Assembly: GCA_964495825.1 (NCBI GenBank) | Contig: CAZBWI010000009.1 | Location: forward strand, 1-15,852 | DNA length: 15,852 nt | Direction of reading: 5' to 3' | Source of the DNA: CAJBLF01 sp964495825 | GTDB taxonomy: Bacteria > Patescibacteriota > Gracilibacteria > Absconditabacterales > Absconditicoccaceae | Shown: piece after piece, positions 1 through 7,941 of the stretch | Layout of the letters: every line of letters begins with the position of its first letter | Numbering within the stretch: position 1 is the first letter of the stretch | The notes under the pieces: model-generated | Database searches by the model: none | Seen by the model: only the letters and a program-made list of their open reading frames with translations | Told to the model about the DNA's origin: nothing | Translations under genes and position numbers: made by a program

Positions 1-1
1 C

Positions 2-112
2 GAAGAAGAATTAAAGAAGATTGAAGATAAAATCAACAGAAAGCCTAGGAAGATACTATGATATAGATGTTCATATGAAGTATTCCATAGTACGACCCTA
101 CATCTTCTTTAA
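2..112 (+). CDS. IS30-family transposase, C-terminal fragment
   Basis: This is the last 36 codons of a DDE transposase that cuts and rejoins IS ends. The reading KINRKPRKIL-G-YRCSYEVF matches the typical IS30 C-terminus (N-x-RPRK-x-L-x-Y-x-x-P-x-EVF). The Gly before YRC is encoded by UGA at 59-61, so the IS itself is written in the recoded genetic code. The stop TAA is at 110-112, directly against the terminal inverted repeat. The gene is cut by the window edge and not necessarily broken; the N-terminal half of another copy starts at 15782. Confidence 0.8.
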
Positions 113-137
113 CCTGTGCATTTCGAGTTGAAATTTA
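113..137. repeat. IS30-family terminal inverted repeat (right end)
   Basis: The outer 14 bases, CCTGTGCATTTCGA, are identical to the reverse complement of the repeat at 15726-15739, and 21 of 25 positions match overall. This marks the right boundary of the left IS copy, 57 bases before the korA start codon. The exact outer tip could be off by one or two bases because the neighbouring sequence is AT-rich. Confidence 0.75.
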
Positions 138-193
138 TATGCGCTTTCGATATAAGCATCATCATATCCTATTTATTCCGTTTTTTCTTCGAT

Positions 194-1825
194 ATGAATA
201 TCGCAATCGGCTTTTCTTGACCTGCAGGCGCTGGAGTGAATACTTCTTGAATGCTGCTCGGAGAGCTTCTCTGTACAAAGGGATACACGGTCCTAGGAGA
301 CAAAGAGTATGCATCTATCATCAAGGGAGATAATAATGATTTCTTTCTCTATATCTCTGATGATCATCCGTTCATCACCAAGAAAATAGATCATTTTTTC
401 CCATTCGACGAATATGCAGTCACCAAGAACGAGAAAATGTATGTCCTCAAAAAGGTCCATAAGATCAAAAAGACGGATATCAAATACAAAAACGTCTATT
501 TCTTCTGAGCTTCGCTCAAGCTGCTTGGCATAGCTCGTGAAGAGTGAGAATCTCTGCTCAAGAAGTATTTCAACGGTGATATATTGTCTGCCAATATAGA
601 GTGCATGAGCAAATGATACGATTATTTTTCTGCCGCGAAGTATGACCTTTCCAAAAACGTTTGAGCCTCAAAAACATTCATGTTTGGAAACGAAGTCGTG
701 GGCACATGAGCCATGGATGCGGGAATGGATTTTTATGCGGCGTATCCGATGACTCCGGCTTCGTCCATCATCGAGGTGGTAGCTCCGGATAAACGCGTTA
801 CTTTCTATCAAGGAGAGGATGAGATAGCTTGCAGCATGGCGATGCTCGGCGCAAAATTCGCCGGCAAAAGAGCGATGACCGGGACGAGCGGAGGAGGGTT
901 TGCGTTGATGACGGAATCCATAAGCTTTTCCAATCAAGCTGAGATATGAGGCGTCTATATCCTTTCCCAGCGTGATGGACCGAGTACCGGAACACCTACA
1001 TTCACTGGACAGGGAGATCTGAATTATGCCTTGAACGCAAGCTTCTGAGATACCTTCCCGATCGTCTTAGCTCCCTCTACATATGAAGACGGATATGCAT
1101 TGATAGGGAAGGCGTTGAACCGATCCGACCAATATCAGCATCCGGTCATTATGCTGCTGGATAAACAGTATTCCGAATCATATCTTTCCGTAGACAAGAG
1201 CAAATTACTTGCCGAACCGATCAAGAGAGGCAAGTTGCAGACCAATGGATCAGAGTGATATAAGAGATATGAATTGACTTCAGACTGAATATCTCCGATC
1301 ACCTTGCCAGGAACGGAAAACGGCGAATTCATCGCTACTTCTTATGAACACGATGAATATGGTGCATCAAATGAGGATCCGACGATCAAGCAGCAACAGC
1401 AGGATAAGAGATCCAAAAAGTTCGAAACGTTCGTCCAGCAGGAATTCACCAAGGACTTCTATGGGTACGATATCATCAACCCTGAGGCGAAGATTTTCTT
1501 TGTTACCTATGGCATGAACAGATATGTGCTAGAAGAATATATCCGCCAGAAAAACAAGAATGCTGTCAAACCCTCCACGGTGGGCAAGTATTGATTGATC
1601 GTCGTGAAAGTCATGCAACCGTTGGATATGAGGTTGAAGGAATTCTTGGATATGAACGTGAAGAAGATCAAAAAATTAGTCTTTGTTGAAATGAACAAGA
1701 GCGGTCAATTACAGGAGCTGATTACGAACAAGTGTTTGTTGAACGATAAGAAGCGGAACAATAAGATATCAAACATCAGGAAATATACCTTATATCCCAT
1801 ATTTTCTGAAGACATTGTTTTTTAG
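194..1825 (+). CDS. korA: 2-oxoacid:ferredoxin oxidoreductase, fused gamma-alpha subunit
   Basis: With KorB this enzyme oxidatively decarboxylates a 2-oxoacid to an acyl-CoA, passing electrons to ferredoxin in the cytoplasm. It is 543 aa with twelve in-frame UGA(Gly) codons. Residues 1 to about 160 form the gamma domain, which binds CoA/ferredoxin partners: MNIAIGFSGPAGAGVNTSG, then an IIKGDNNDF segment like the IKGGHN motif. From about residue 165 comes the alpha pyrimidine-binding domain: GNEVVGTGAMDAG, YPMTPASSIIE, EDEIACSMAMLGAKFAG, GTSGGGFALMTE. The gamma-alpha fusion is common in this family. ATG 194 is the first in-frame start that gives the conserved N-terminus; no Shine-Dalgarno precedes it. 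korB follows after 18 nt. Substrate (2-oxoglutarate, pyruvate or branched-chain) cannot be decided here. The stop is TAG. Confidence 0.88.
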
Positions 1826-1843
1826 CCTATTAGCTAGATTGTT

Positions 1844-2446
1844 ATGAGAAATAATTTGACAAAGATCCAGCGGTGTCCATGATGCGGGAATTTCCTCATC
1901 CATGCTGCTATCAAGAACGCACTCAAGCAATTGAATCTCCCTAAACATAAGGTGGTCGTGCTTTCCGGTATCGGTTGTGCCAGCAAAATGAGCCAGTATA
2001 TCGACAGCTATGGGTGCGAGACATTGCATGGAAGATCATTGCCGTTCGCTACCGGTGTAAAAATGGCGAATCCAGATCTGACGGTTATCGCCTACGGTTG
2101 AGATGGAGATGGCTATGGCATCTGATTGTGACACTTTCTAGCTGCTTGCAGAAGGGATGTCGATCTGACCTATATCGTCGCGAACAATCAAAATTATGGA
2201 TTGACTACAGGACAGGCGTCGCCTACGACTCCATTGGGCGTCAAAACGAAATCAACTCCTGAGGGAAACACTATTCCGCCATTGAATCCTGTCGATCTTG
2301 CGAAGGCTGCTGGCTGTAAGTTTTCAATAAGCAAACAGGATAAGGATATAGCATGACTCACTCAAGCGATTGTCGAGGCGATCCAACACAAAGGATTTGC
2401 TCATATCGATGTCGATCAGCAGTGTCCGAGCCGGAGAAGGCGATAG
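1844..2446 (+). CDS. korB: 2-oxoacid:ferredoxin oxidoreductase beta subunit, C-terminally short
   Basis: This is the thiamine-diphosphate and [4Fe-4S]-binding partner of the korA product, 200 aa, with five UGA(Gly) codons. Cluster ligands are seen at Cys11 and Cys14 (RCPGCG, central Gly = UGA), Cys45 (GIGCASK) and Cys194 (QQCPS). The TPP/Mg motif is GDGDGYGIGLGHFLAACRR, followed by ANNQNYGLTTGQASPT. All four cysteines expected in the family are present, but the protein ends six residues after the fourth, in an arginine-rich tail (SRRRR). Typical members run on for another 60-90 residues. The stop TAG at 2444 abuts an inverted repeat at 2449-2527, so the 3' end may have been replaced by repeat insertion. 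Whether the product is functional is unknown. It probably shares a transcript with korA. Confidence 0.85.
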
Positions 2447-2448
2447 AA

Positions 2449-2527
2449 AACAACTAACAACTTACAACTAATAACTAACAATTATTGAAAATTTTCTTTT
2501 ATTGTTAGTTGTTCACTGTTAGTTGTT
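2449..2527. repeat. AT-rich inverted repeat after korB
   Basis: An outer 10-bp stem (AACAACTAAC at 2449-2458 with GTTAGTTGTT at 2518-2527) encloses an inner perfect 10-bp stem (AACTAACAAT at 2473-2482 with ATTGTTAGTT at 2501-2510). The right half, 2500-2532, belongs to the same 33-nt family as 3063-3095 (24 of 33 identical). It may act as a weak terminator or be a remnant of a small mobile repeat; no T-tract follows it. Confidence 0.65.
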
Positions 2528-2541
2528 AATTGAGTTTAGTC

Positions 2542-2569
2542 TTGCTATTTAGTTAAAAATATATATAGT
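2542..2569 (+). promoter_or_regulatory. candidate promoter of the small acidic protein gene
   Basis: TTGCTA (2542-2547), 16-nt spacer, TATAGT (2564-2569), about 30 nt before ATG 2599. The -35 match is modest and the region is AT-rich, so chance is a real alternative. Confidence 0.35.
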
Positions 2570-2598
2570 AATTTCTCAAAAACAAAATAATCACGTAT

Positions 2599-2796
2599 AT
2601 GAAGAAAAGAGACATGAAAGATCTTATTGAAAAGGCAAAAGGTTTCCTTAAAAACATGGGTGAGGATGATCCTTCTTATGAAATCCTTAATGGATACATC
2701 AAGGAAGCGGAAAACACCTTATCTGACATCAAAGGAAACTTCACTTCTTCTCAGGAGGAAGTGTACAAAAAATTAGAGGCCGCTGTCGGTCCCTGA
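2599..2796 (+). CDS. small acidic helical protein of unknown function; end uncertain
   Basis: A 65-aa hydrophilic, Lys/Glu-rich, probably all-helical protein (starts MKKRDMKDLIEKAKGFL, ends KKLEAAVGP), with no cysteine, signal peptide or membrane segment. Codon use looks coding. I do not recognise the family. The ending is odd: the codon after Pro65 is UGA (2794-2796), which every other gene here reads as Gly. If it is Gly here too, the frame stays open to TAA 3028-3030, through a strong terminator hairpin (2824-2851) and a palindromic repeat, adding a 78-residue tail of non-protein-like sequence. I annotate the end at the UGA because the terminator 27 nt later makes that the natural 3' end, but 2599-3030 is what table 25 gives literally. 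The neighbours do not indicate a role. Confidence 0.6.
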   Translation: MKKRDMKDLIEKAKGFLKNMGEDDPSYEILNGYIKEAENTLSDIKGNFTSSQEEVYKKLEAAVGP

Positions 2797-2823
2797 AAAC
2801 GCATTATATTACTTTATTATTGT

Positions 2824-2851
2824 CCCTGCTTGTTTAGCAGGGCTTTTTTTT
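2824..2851 (+). terminator. intrinsic terminator
   Basis: A perfect 6-bp GC-rich stem CCCTGC/GCAGGG (2824-2829, 2837-2842) with a 7-nt loop, then C and eight T. It is the strongest terminator in the window and closes the transcript of the small gene at 2599. Confidence 0.85.
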
Positions 2852-2875
2852 ATTTTACGTTATTCTCCACTACAC

Positions 2876-2946
2876 CACGTCATTCCCGACCTGATTGGGA
2901 ATCCAGTTTGCTTTGTATGTATTCCCGATTTCGCGAGAATGACGTG
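2876..2946. repeat. GTCATTCCC-type palindromic repeat
   Basis: Perfect 10-bp terminal arms CACGTCATTC (2876-2885) and GAATGACGTG (2937-2946) enclose TTGGGAATCC and ATTCCCGATT segments that partly pair. It resembles the widespread intergenic palindromes of the GTCATTCCCGCG...GGGAATCC type. GC content is higher than the surroundings. It lies between the terminator and murA and encodes nothing I can support. Confidence 0.65.
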
Positions 2947-3062
2947 AAAAACGAAGAGCGGGAATGAGGCTGAGACAAGAATATAGATTTCGGGCCTGTT
3001 TTTCTTACCTTGAAAAAACTCCCTGATTAATTAACAATAGTTCATGGTAAGATAAACACCTT

Positions 3063-3095
3063 CATTGTTAGTTATTAGTTTTTAATTGTTAGTTG
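3063..3095. repeat. 33-nt AT-rich repeat directly upstream of murA
   Basis: It contains two copies of ATTGTTAGTT (3064-3073, 3085-3094). It aligns without gaps to 14198-14230 upstream of serS (27 of 33 identical) and to 2500-2532 after korB (24 of 33). It ends 7 nt before the murA start codon. It could be part of the 5' leader or simply a dispersed intergenic repeat. Confidence 0.6.
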
Positions 3096-3102
3096 AATTA
3101 GT

Positions 3103-4329
3103 ATGTTCCAGATAGAATATTCACCTAATCTGAAATGAGAAGTTATTATCTCTTGAAGCAAAAATGCAGCCTTGCCTATCGTGGCAGCGAATTATTGCAT
3201 CGATAATAAAGTGAAATTACTCAATAAGCCGAATATCAAGGATGTTGCTTCTATGGAGAAGCTCGCTGATGAAGCGATAAAAAGATCTAAGGATTATTTT
3301 GATTTGACTGATGATCTCGCGAAGAAATTTAGAGCATCTATTCTTTTGATACCATTCGGATTGATTAAATATGGTAAAGTGAAATTTGTTGGTAGTGGTG
3401 GCTGCAATATCGGCAAAAGACCTTTGGATACTTTTGATGATGCTTTAGTAAAAGCTGGTATCAAAATTACTCAAGGAGACTACAAAACGTACGAAGTTGT
3501 GAGTGAACCCAAAGGCAATATTATGCTTCAGGAATTTTCTGTGACTGCAGTGGAAGCGTTGTTGACGTATCTTGCTTTTACAAGACTGACTAGACCTATC
3601 AATATCTATCAAGTTGCTATCGAACCGCATGTTAGGAATCTCATTGATTTTCTCAATAGTGTCGGAGCAGATATTCATCTCAATGTCGATCATACTATTG
3701 TTGTCAAACCGTCCAAAATTAATATCAGTAAAAAAGAGTTCACCATTATCTCTGATTATATCGAAGCAGGAACATATTTTGCTATCGGTGCAGGAGCTGA
3801 TAATTCTGAGCTCATCATCAAATGATGTAATGTCGATGATCTTTCCGCTATCTATAATGTGGCGTCCAAAATCGGGATCGATTTTAAGATTCTTGATAAG
3901 GAGACCATCAGAGTGAGTTCAAAGAATAAGAAGGATTACAAACCAGTGAAATTTGAGACGAGGATCTATCCAGGATTCCCTACGGATTTGCAGTCAATTT
4001 TTGGAACATTATTGACACAAGCGTCTTGAGTTTCCAAGATATTCGAGACTTTATATGAATGAAGATTTAATTATCTTACTGAACTCGAAAACTTATGAGC
4101 CAAAATAGAGATCCTAAATCCTCATGAAGCGATCGTTATCGGACCGACCAAATTAAGAGGAGGGTATGTCTCTTCCACGGATTTGAGATGCTGAGGCGCA
4201 ATGGTACTTGCCGGTATTATGGCACAAGGAACTACTAATATTATGAATGAAGACATTATTGCGAGAGGCTATGATAATATCGTTACGAAGCTTCAAAAAA
4301 TCGGTGTAAAAATCAAAGCTATATCATAA
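3103..4329 (+). CDS. murA: UDP-N-acetylglucosamine 1-carboxyvinyltransferase
   Basis: This cytoplasmic enzyme transfers enolpyruvate from phosphoenolpyruvate to UDP-GlcNAc, the first committed step of peptidoglycan synthesis. It is 408 aa, near the usual length of about 420, with seven UGA(Gly) codons. Visible motifs: ISGSKNAALPIVAAN with the substrate-binding Lys20/Asn21 pair; SGGCNIGKRPLD with the catalytic Cys101 (Cys115 in E. coli), so it has the fosfomycin-target cysteine; YPGFPTDLQ with the conserved Asp; and the C-terminal RGGYVSSTDLR-CGGA and EDIIARGYDNI segments. ATG 3103 gives the expected N-terminus MFQIEYSPNLKG; no Shine-Dalgarno is seen. The next gene starts 24 nt after the TAA. 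Its presence implies peptidoglycan is built by the cell. Confidence 0.95.
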
Positions 4330-4341
4330 TATTTATTTTTT

Positions 4342-4347
4342 TATATT
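4342..4347 (+). promoter_or_regulatory. candidate -10 box for a leaderless transcript
   Basis: TATATT ends 6 nt before ATG 4354, so a start at the normal distance from a -10 would fall on the A of the start codon. No clear -35 or Shine-Dalgarno is present. In an AT-rich gap this could be chance. Confidence 0.3.
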
Positions 4348-4353
4348 ACCACT

Positions 4354-5355
4354 ATGAAAAAATTATCGTTATTGATGATGGGGTTGCTTGTTTTTGGGTT
4401 CGCATTTGCTTGAGGTACCACTACCTCTACTGTCATCAAAATAGCTAATCCTAGTATCATGCCACCTATATCATCGAATAGTGTAACTTATGCATTCAAT
4501 GAAACCTGAGTGAAAACACTTATTAATCAGAAAAATATCTTACTTCAGGTCAATTGTAATAGTCCTGCTATACTACAATCTCTGGGATTCGGATTTTCTA
4601 CTAAAAAGCTTTTTACACTCTGACTTGAAGAGGCATGATATGAGTACACTTTTGATCTCAGGAATTGTAGCTTGCGATGAAATAAGGTGAACGCCAACTA
4701 TAGCTATAACAAATCCCTTACCGAAACAGAGGCTTTGGCTTTGGCTGATAGGTTTATGAAGACATCATTTATCAAAGATAAAGTATTTAATCAATTGGGC
4801 AAACCATTCGTCATATACAAGAATTCTAATGGGCCATATTATCCGATCAAGAAAGAAGGTATATGATATAGAGCTGATACAGTCCTTACAGGTATAGAGA
4901 TTGATGATTCTGATGAAGAAGATGTTGCTCCTGAATATGTCTCATTCAGTATCATGTATCCTTATGTTATTAATGGTCAGGAAGTTTGGGAACAATATGG
5001 GAATAGAGCAGGTATCCAGCTTGAAGTCACTGCTGATGGTGTTATGAGTCTCAATGCGAGATTACTTCCCTTCAAATGAGCTAAGAGGAATTCTGAAAAG
5101 CTATCAGGTGATGATGCTGTTAATATCCTTAAGAATTGAGGGAATTCACCATTCTATGGACAGAGTCCTATTACTATAAATTTTGCTGCTCCTCAAAAAG
5201 TATTGGTATTGTTTACTATGCAGAAAGATAATAAGAATTATCTGTATATGTCTTCTGGTATCTGACTTAAATCTGATGTGAAGCAGGATAGATGGGCTCA
5301 ACAATCATATACAATGATTTTGTCCGATTATAGGATCGGAAATATTGTGCAATAA
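4354..5355 (+). CDS. secreted protein of unknown function
   Basis: A 333-aa protein with a classic Sec signal peptide: MKK, a hydrophobic stretch LSLLMMGLLVFGFAF, and a signal peptidase I site after Ala19 (AFA|GGTTT). There is no lipobox cysteine, so it is probably released or held in the envelope by other means. The mature part is Ser/Thr/Asn-rich with mixed beta-type sequence and only two visible cysteines (VNCNS and RNCSL, about residues 66 and 109), which could form one disulfide. It has nine UGA(Gly) codons, one right at the predicted cleavage site. I do not recognise a family. It sits between murA (24 nt upstream) and an MFS transporter (28 nt downstream), suggesting one transcript. Confidence 0.75.
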
Positions 5356-5383
5356 TATGTATTTATCGTATGAATTATAATCT

Positions 5384-6535
5384 ATGAAAAAAATCAAGCG
5401 AATCGTCATTTTTACGTTGTTTATGGATATTCTTTGATTGACGGTTGTTATTCCTGCATATCCGAATCTGGTGAACTATTTCCATACGGATTATTTTATG
5501 ATATCCTTGGGAGTTACGCTTTTTTCGTTATTCGGATTGTTCGCTAGTCCATTGATGGGAGCAGTTTCCGACAAATATGGAAGAAGACCAGTCTTGTTGA
5601 TTTCTGTTGTTTTCACATTCCTGAGCTATGTGATTGTCGTGCTTTCGTGAAATATCTACGTGTATTTGTTTGCAAGAATAGTTGCATGATTAGCATCAGG
5701 AAACGTCTGAGCGATTCAATCCATTCTCAGTGATATTTCCGAGGATCATAAGCAGCGTACTGCTAACTTCTGATTGTTCGGTGCTGTTTTTTGAATAGTA
5801 TTTATTATTGGTCCGGCAATAGGAGGGTGGTTGTTGGGATATGGTGTTAAAATGCCGTTTATTATCAGTGGAATATTAGCTTTTTTGAATCTTATATTTA
5901 TTTATTGGTGAGTTCCTGAAACGAATAAATTTTTAGATAAAACTAAAAAATTCAGTGTAAATATTATCCGCATCTTCAAGGATATGTTTGTCTCCAATGA
6001 GAAAAGATATTATTTTGTCTTCTTTGTAGTCAATCTTGCTATCATGATCTATCAGATGTCTTTTGTGCTTTTTCTCAATCAAAGATTTTGAATTTCTGGT
6101 GAAACAAGTGGATATGTGATGGCATTGATTGGCTTGGTGATGGTTATTAATCAGTGATTTTTACTGAGTAAATTTTGGCTCAAAAAGTTTTCCAATAAAC
6201 GTTTGATTTGAATAAGCATTCTTGGGATGATTGTGTGTTACCTATGAGCTTTTTTTGTTGGTTCCGCTTGGCTTATTGTTGCTATGGTTGCACTTAGCTG
6301 AATTTTTCAGTGAATCTTCCGTCCGGTATTTTCTAATATGATCTTGGGGAATAATCAGGATGTCTGACTTATCAATGGTAATATGGCTGCGTTGTCTAAT
6401 TTAGCCAATATTTTTTGACCATTGGCAGGTGGGTATATAGTTGACTTGGGAAAGTCTCCGTTTGGATTGGTAACTTTGTTGCTGATCGTCGCTTATGTAT
6501 ATGCTAAAAGATATCTTGCTCGTGAGATTTCTTAG
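5384..6535 (+). CDS. major facilitator superfamily transporter (drug/tetracycline efflux type)
   Basis: A 383-aa integral membrane protein with about 12 predicted membrane helices. It is probably a proton-coupled exporter of the DHA1 (TetA/multidrug) kind; the substrate is unknown. The MFS signature motif A is clear in the loop between helices 2 and 3: GAVSDKYGRRPVLLIS, about residues 64-79. Helix 4-5 motifs (FARIVAGLASGNVGAIQSI; GIVFIIGPAIGGW, motif C-like) also fit. Fifteen UGA(Gly) codons, many in membrane helices. A TATAAT (5376-5381) lies just before ATG 5384, but too close to place a start upstream of the codon, so co-transcription with the gene before is more likely. Resistance to any given drug cannot be inferred. 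Confidence 0.88.
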
Positions 6536-6600
6536 ATCTCTTGCTATTTTCTCCGATACATATATACTATTGGCAAAGATATTTAATTTTTGTCGGAATA

Positions 6601-7503
6601 ATGGTAGAAATCCAAGATGCTTTAGTATCATCTGAACAGGATCAGGATGTAGTATCTCTTCATCATCAGACTAAAGAACGTCTTAATCATCTCAAATCAG
6701 ATATTGAAGCTGATAATCCTTCTTTGGACGAGGCTTTGGAAAAATATGATGGTTCTGGCTCTTTGGATCTTTCTGGAAAAGATATCACCTCCTATCAATT
6801 GGAGTCCGCATGGACTAAGCTTTCCGAATGTAAAAATCTGGAGCGTCTCGATTTGTCCAATAATCTGATTGAAGATCTTGGAAATCTCAATGCTCCTGCA
6901 TTTCCTGGAATGACTTCCCTCAAATCGCTTGATCTATCAAACAACCGCATGATAGAGCTTGACGGACTCGCATTTGATCCTAAAGTCGCGAATAGATTGG
7001 AAAGATTATATATCAATACCAATGCCAATGTGAGTTCTTCAGGAGATAGCTATCCTTTTTCGTTGATCAGAAATATGTCTGCTTTTTCTTGACTGAAACA
7101 TCTGTCTGCTGAAAACAACGATTTGACCGCAGAAAGTTTCTTGCATTATAATGACAAAAAGACCAAGCTTCCTGCGTTGGAATCTTTATTTCTAAAAGGT
7201 AATTCATTGGTTAATTTTGATTGGCTGCGTTTTTTTCCTGGACTTCATACCTTAGATATCAGAGATAATAAATTCATTAATCTTTCTCTCTTGGATGGAT
7301 CTTATCAGGATCTTGCCGTTGGCGTACTGACCAATATAGGGTCTTCTTTTGCCGGTATCAAGGAATCCAACCTCAAAAAATTGTATTTGGACAAGAAGAT
7401 TGTCGACGATCTTACTTATTTTGCATCTCATATTGAATGAGGGGATGAACTTCTTTGGATGAGAGATAAAAGGGGACTTATCATTTCTTCCTCTTGAATA
7501 TAA
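6601..7503 (+). CDS. leucine-rich repeat protein
   Basis: A 300-aa cytoplasmic-type protein with no signal peptide or membrane segment. Residues 1-50 are acidic and helical. From about residue 55 to 265 run some seven irregular LRRs: LDLSGKDI, LERLDLSNNLIEDL, LKSLDLSNNRMIEL, LERLYINTNANV, LKHLSAENNDLT, LESLFLKGNSLVNF, LHTLDIRDNKFINL, ending in LKKLYLDKK. LRRs form a curved protein-binding solenoid, so the role is likely protein-protein binding; the partner is unknown. I chose ATG 6601 over an in-frame TTG at 6541 because the added residues (LFSPIHIYYWQRY...) are unlike the rest. Three UGA(Gly) codons; one, at 7090, splits the gene under the standard code. A terminator follows at 7541. Confidence 0.85.
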
Positions 7504-7540
7504 TGATTTTGTAACTTTTCATATATTTGTCAATCCTAAT

Positions 7541-7564
7541 ATCCTTGTATGGAGGATTTTTTTT
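7541..7564 (+). terminator. probable intrinsic terminator after the LRR gene
   Basis: A short stem ATCCTT/GGAGGAT (one G-T wobble, about 6 bp, loop of 5) followed by eight T, 38 nt after the LRR stop codon. The stem is weak, so read-through into the next two genes is possible. Confidence 0.5.
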
Positions 7565-7622
7565 GTTTTTTTCCTATGGCGAATATACTTATGTTATAAG
7601 ATTTTATACATTATCCTTTCTT

Positions 7623-7916
7623 ATGACTAAAAAAGATTATCTTATCAGACTTATGGAAGCATTGTCTCCAGAAGCACTTCCTATCGCGCCTAATCTTCTT
7701 GCTTTATTGAAGAACGACAAAATGAGCGCTAATTTGATAGATGTATTTTATGGACTTTTCCATGCTTATGCGCTTACTTTAAAGGATGAACAGCATAAAA
7801 AGCAAATAGAGCAGTCTATGACATTCTTGGATAAACTCAAACATGCAGAATGAGAGGAAAGTGTAAAGGATCAAAAGGATATCGAAGAGTTGGAAGGTAT
7901 GTTACAAAATATTTAA
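7623..7916 (+). CDS. 97-aa helical protein of unknown function
   Basis: A small soluble protein, probably entirely helical, with no cysteine and no signal peptide. Residues 1-60 are mixed (MTKKDYLIRLMEALSPEALP, then NLLALLKNDKMSANLIDVFYGLFHAYAL); the tail is strongly charged (KDEQHKKQIEQSM, then EESVKDQKDIEELEGML) and could form a coiled coil. ATG 7623 is preferred over an in-frame upstream start at 7527 because the added residues read like AT-rich leader. One UGA(Gly) near the end hides the last 22 residues under the standard code. It is followed after 25 nt by the 818-aa gene, so the two are probably co-transcribed and may interact. No family recognised. A TATACT box at 7584-7589 is a possible promoter element. 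Confidence 0.7.
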
Positions 7917-7941
7917 ATTTTTATTCTCTTATTGCATTATC

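Larger units (their letters stand above)
1..137 (+). mobile_element. 3' end of an IS30-family insertion sequence
   Basis: This is the right-hand remnant of an IS that continues off the left edge: the transposase C-terminus (2-112) followed directly by a terminal inverted repeat (113-137). The repeat matches, in inverted form, the repeat at 15715-15739 at 21 of 25 positions. Both IS fragments read on the plus strand, so the two copies are direct repeats flanking the window. The IS30 assignment rests on the conserved end of the transposase; the rest of the element is not visible. Confidence 0.8.

Noticed and set aside
1975..2262. 95-aa plus-strand ORF inside korB
   Set aside because: It is an off-frame shadow; the korB frame carries the family motifs.
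2449..3095. CRISPR-like array from repeated TTGTTAGTT units
   Set aside because: The units are irregularly spaced, AT-rich and imperfect, with no spacer structure or cas genes.
6541..6600. Upstream TTG start for the LRR protein
   Set aside because: The added 20 residues are hydrophobic/aromatic leader-like sequence with no ribosome-binding site; ATG 6601 starts the acidic N-terminus.
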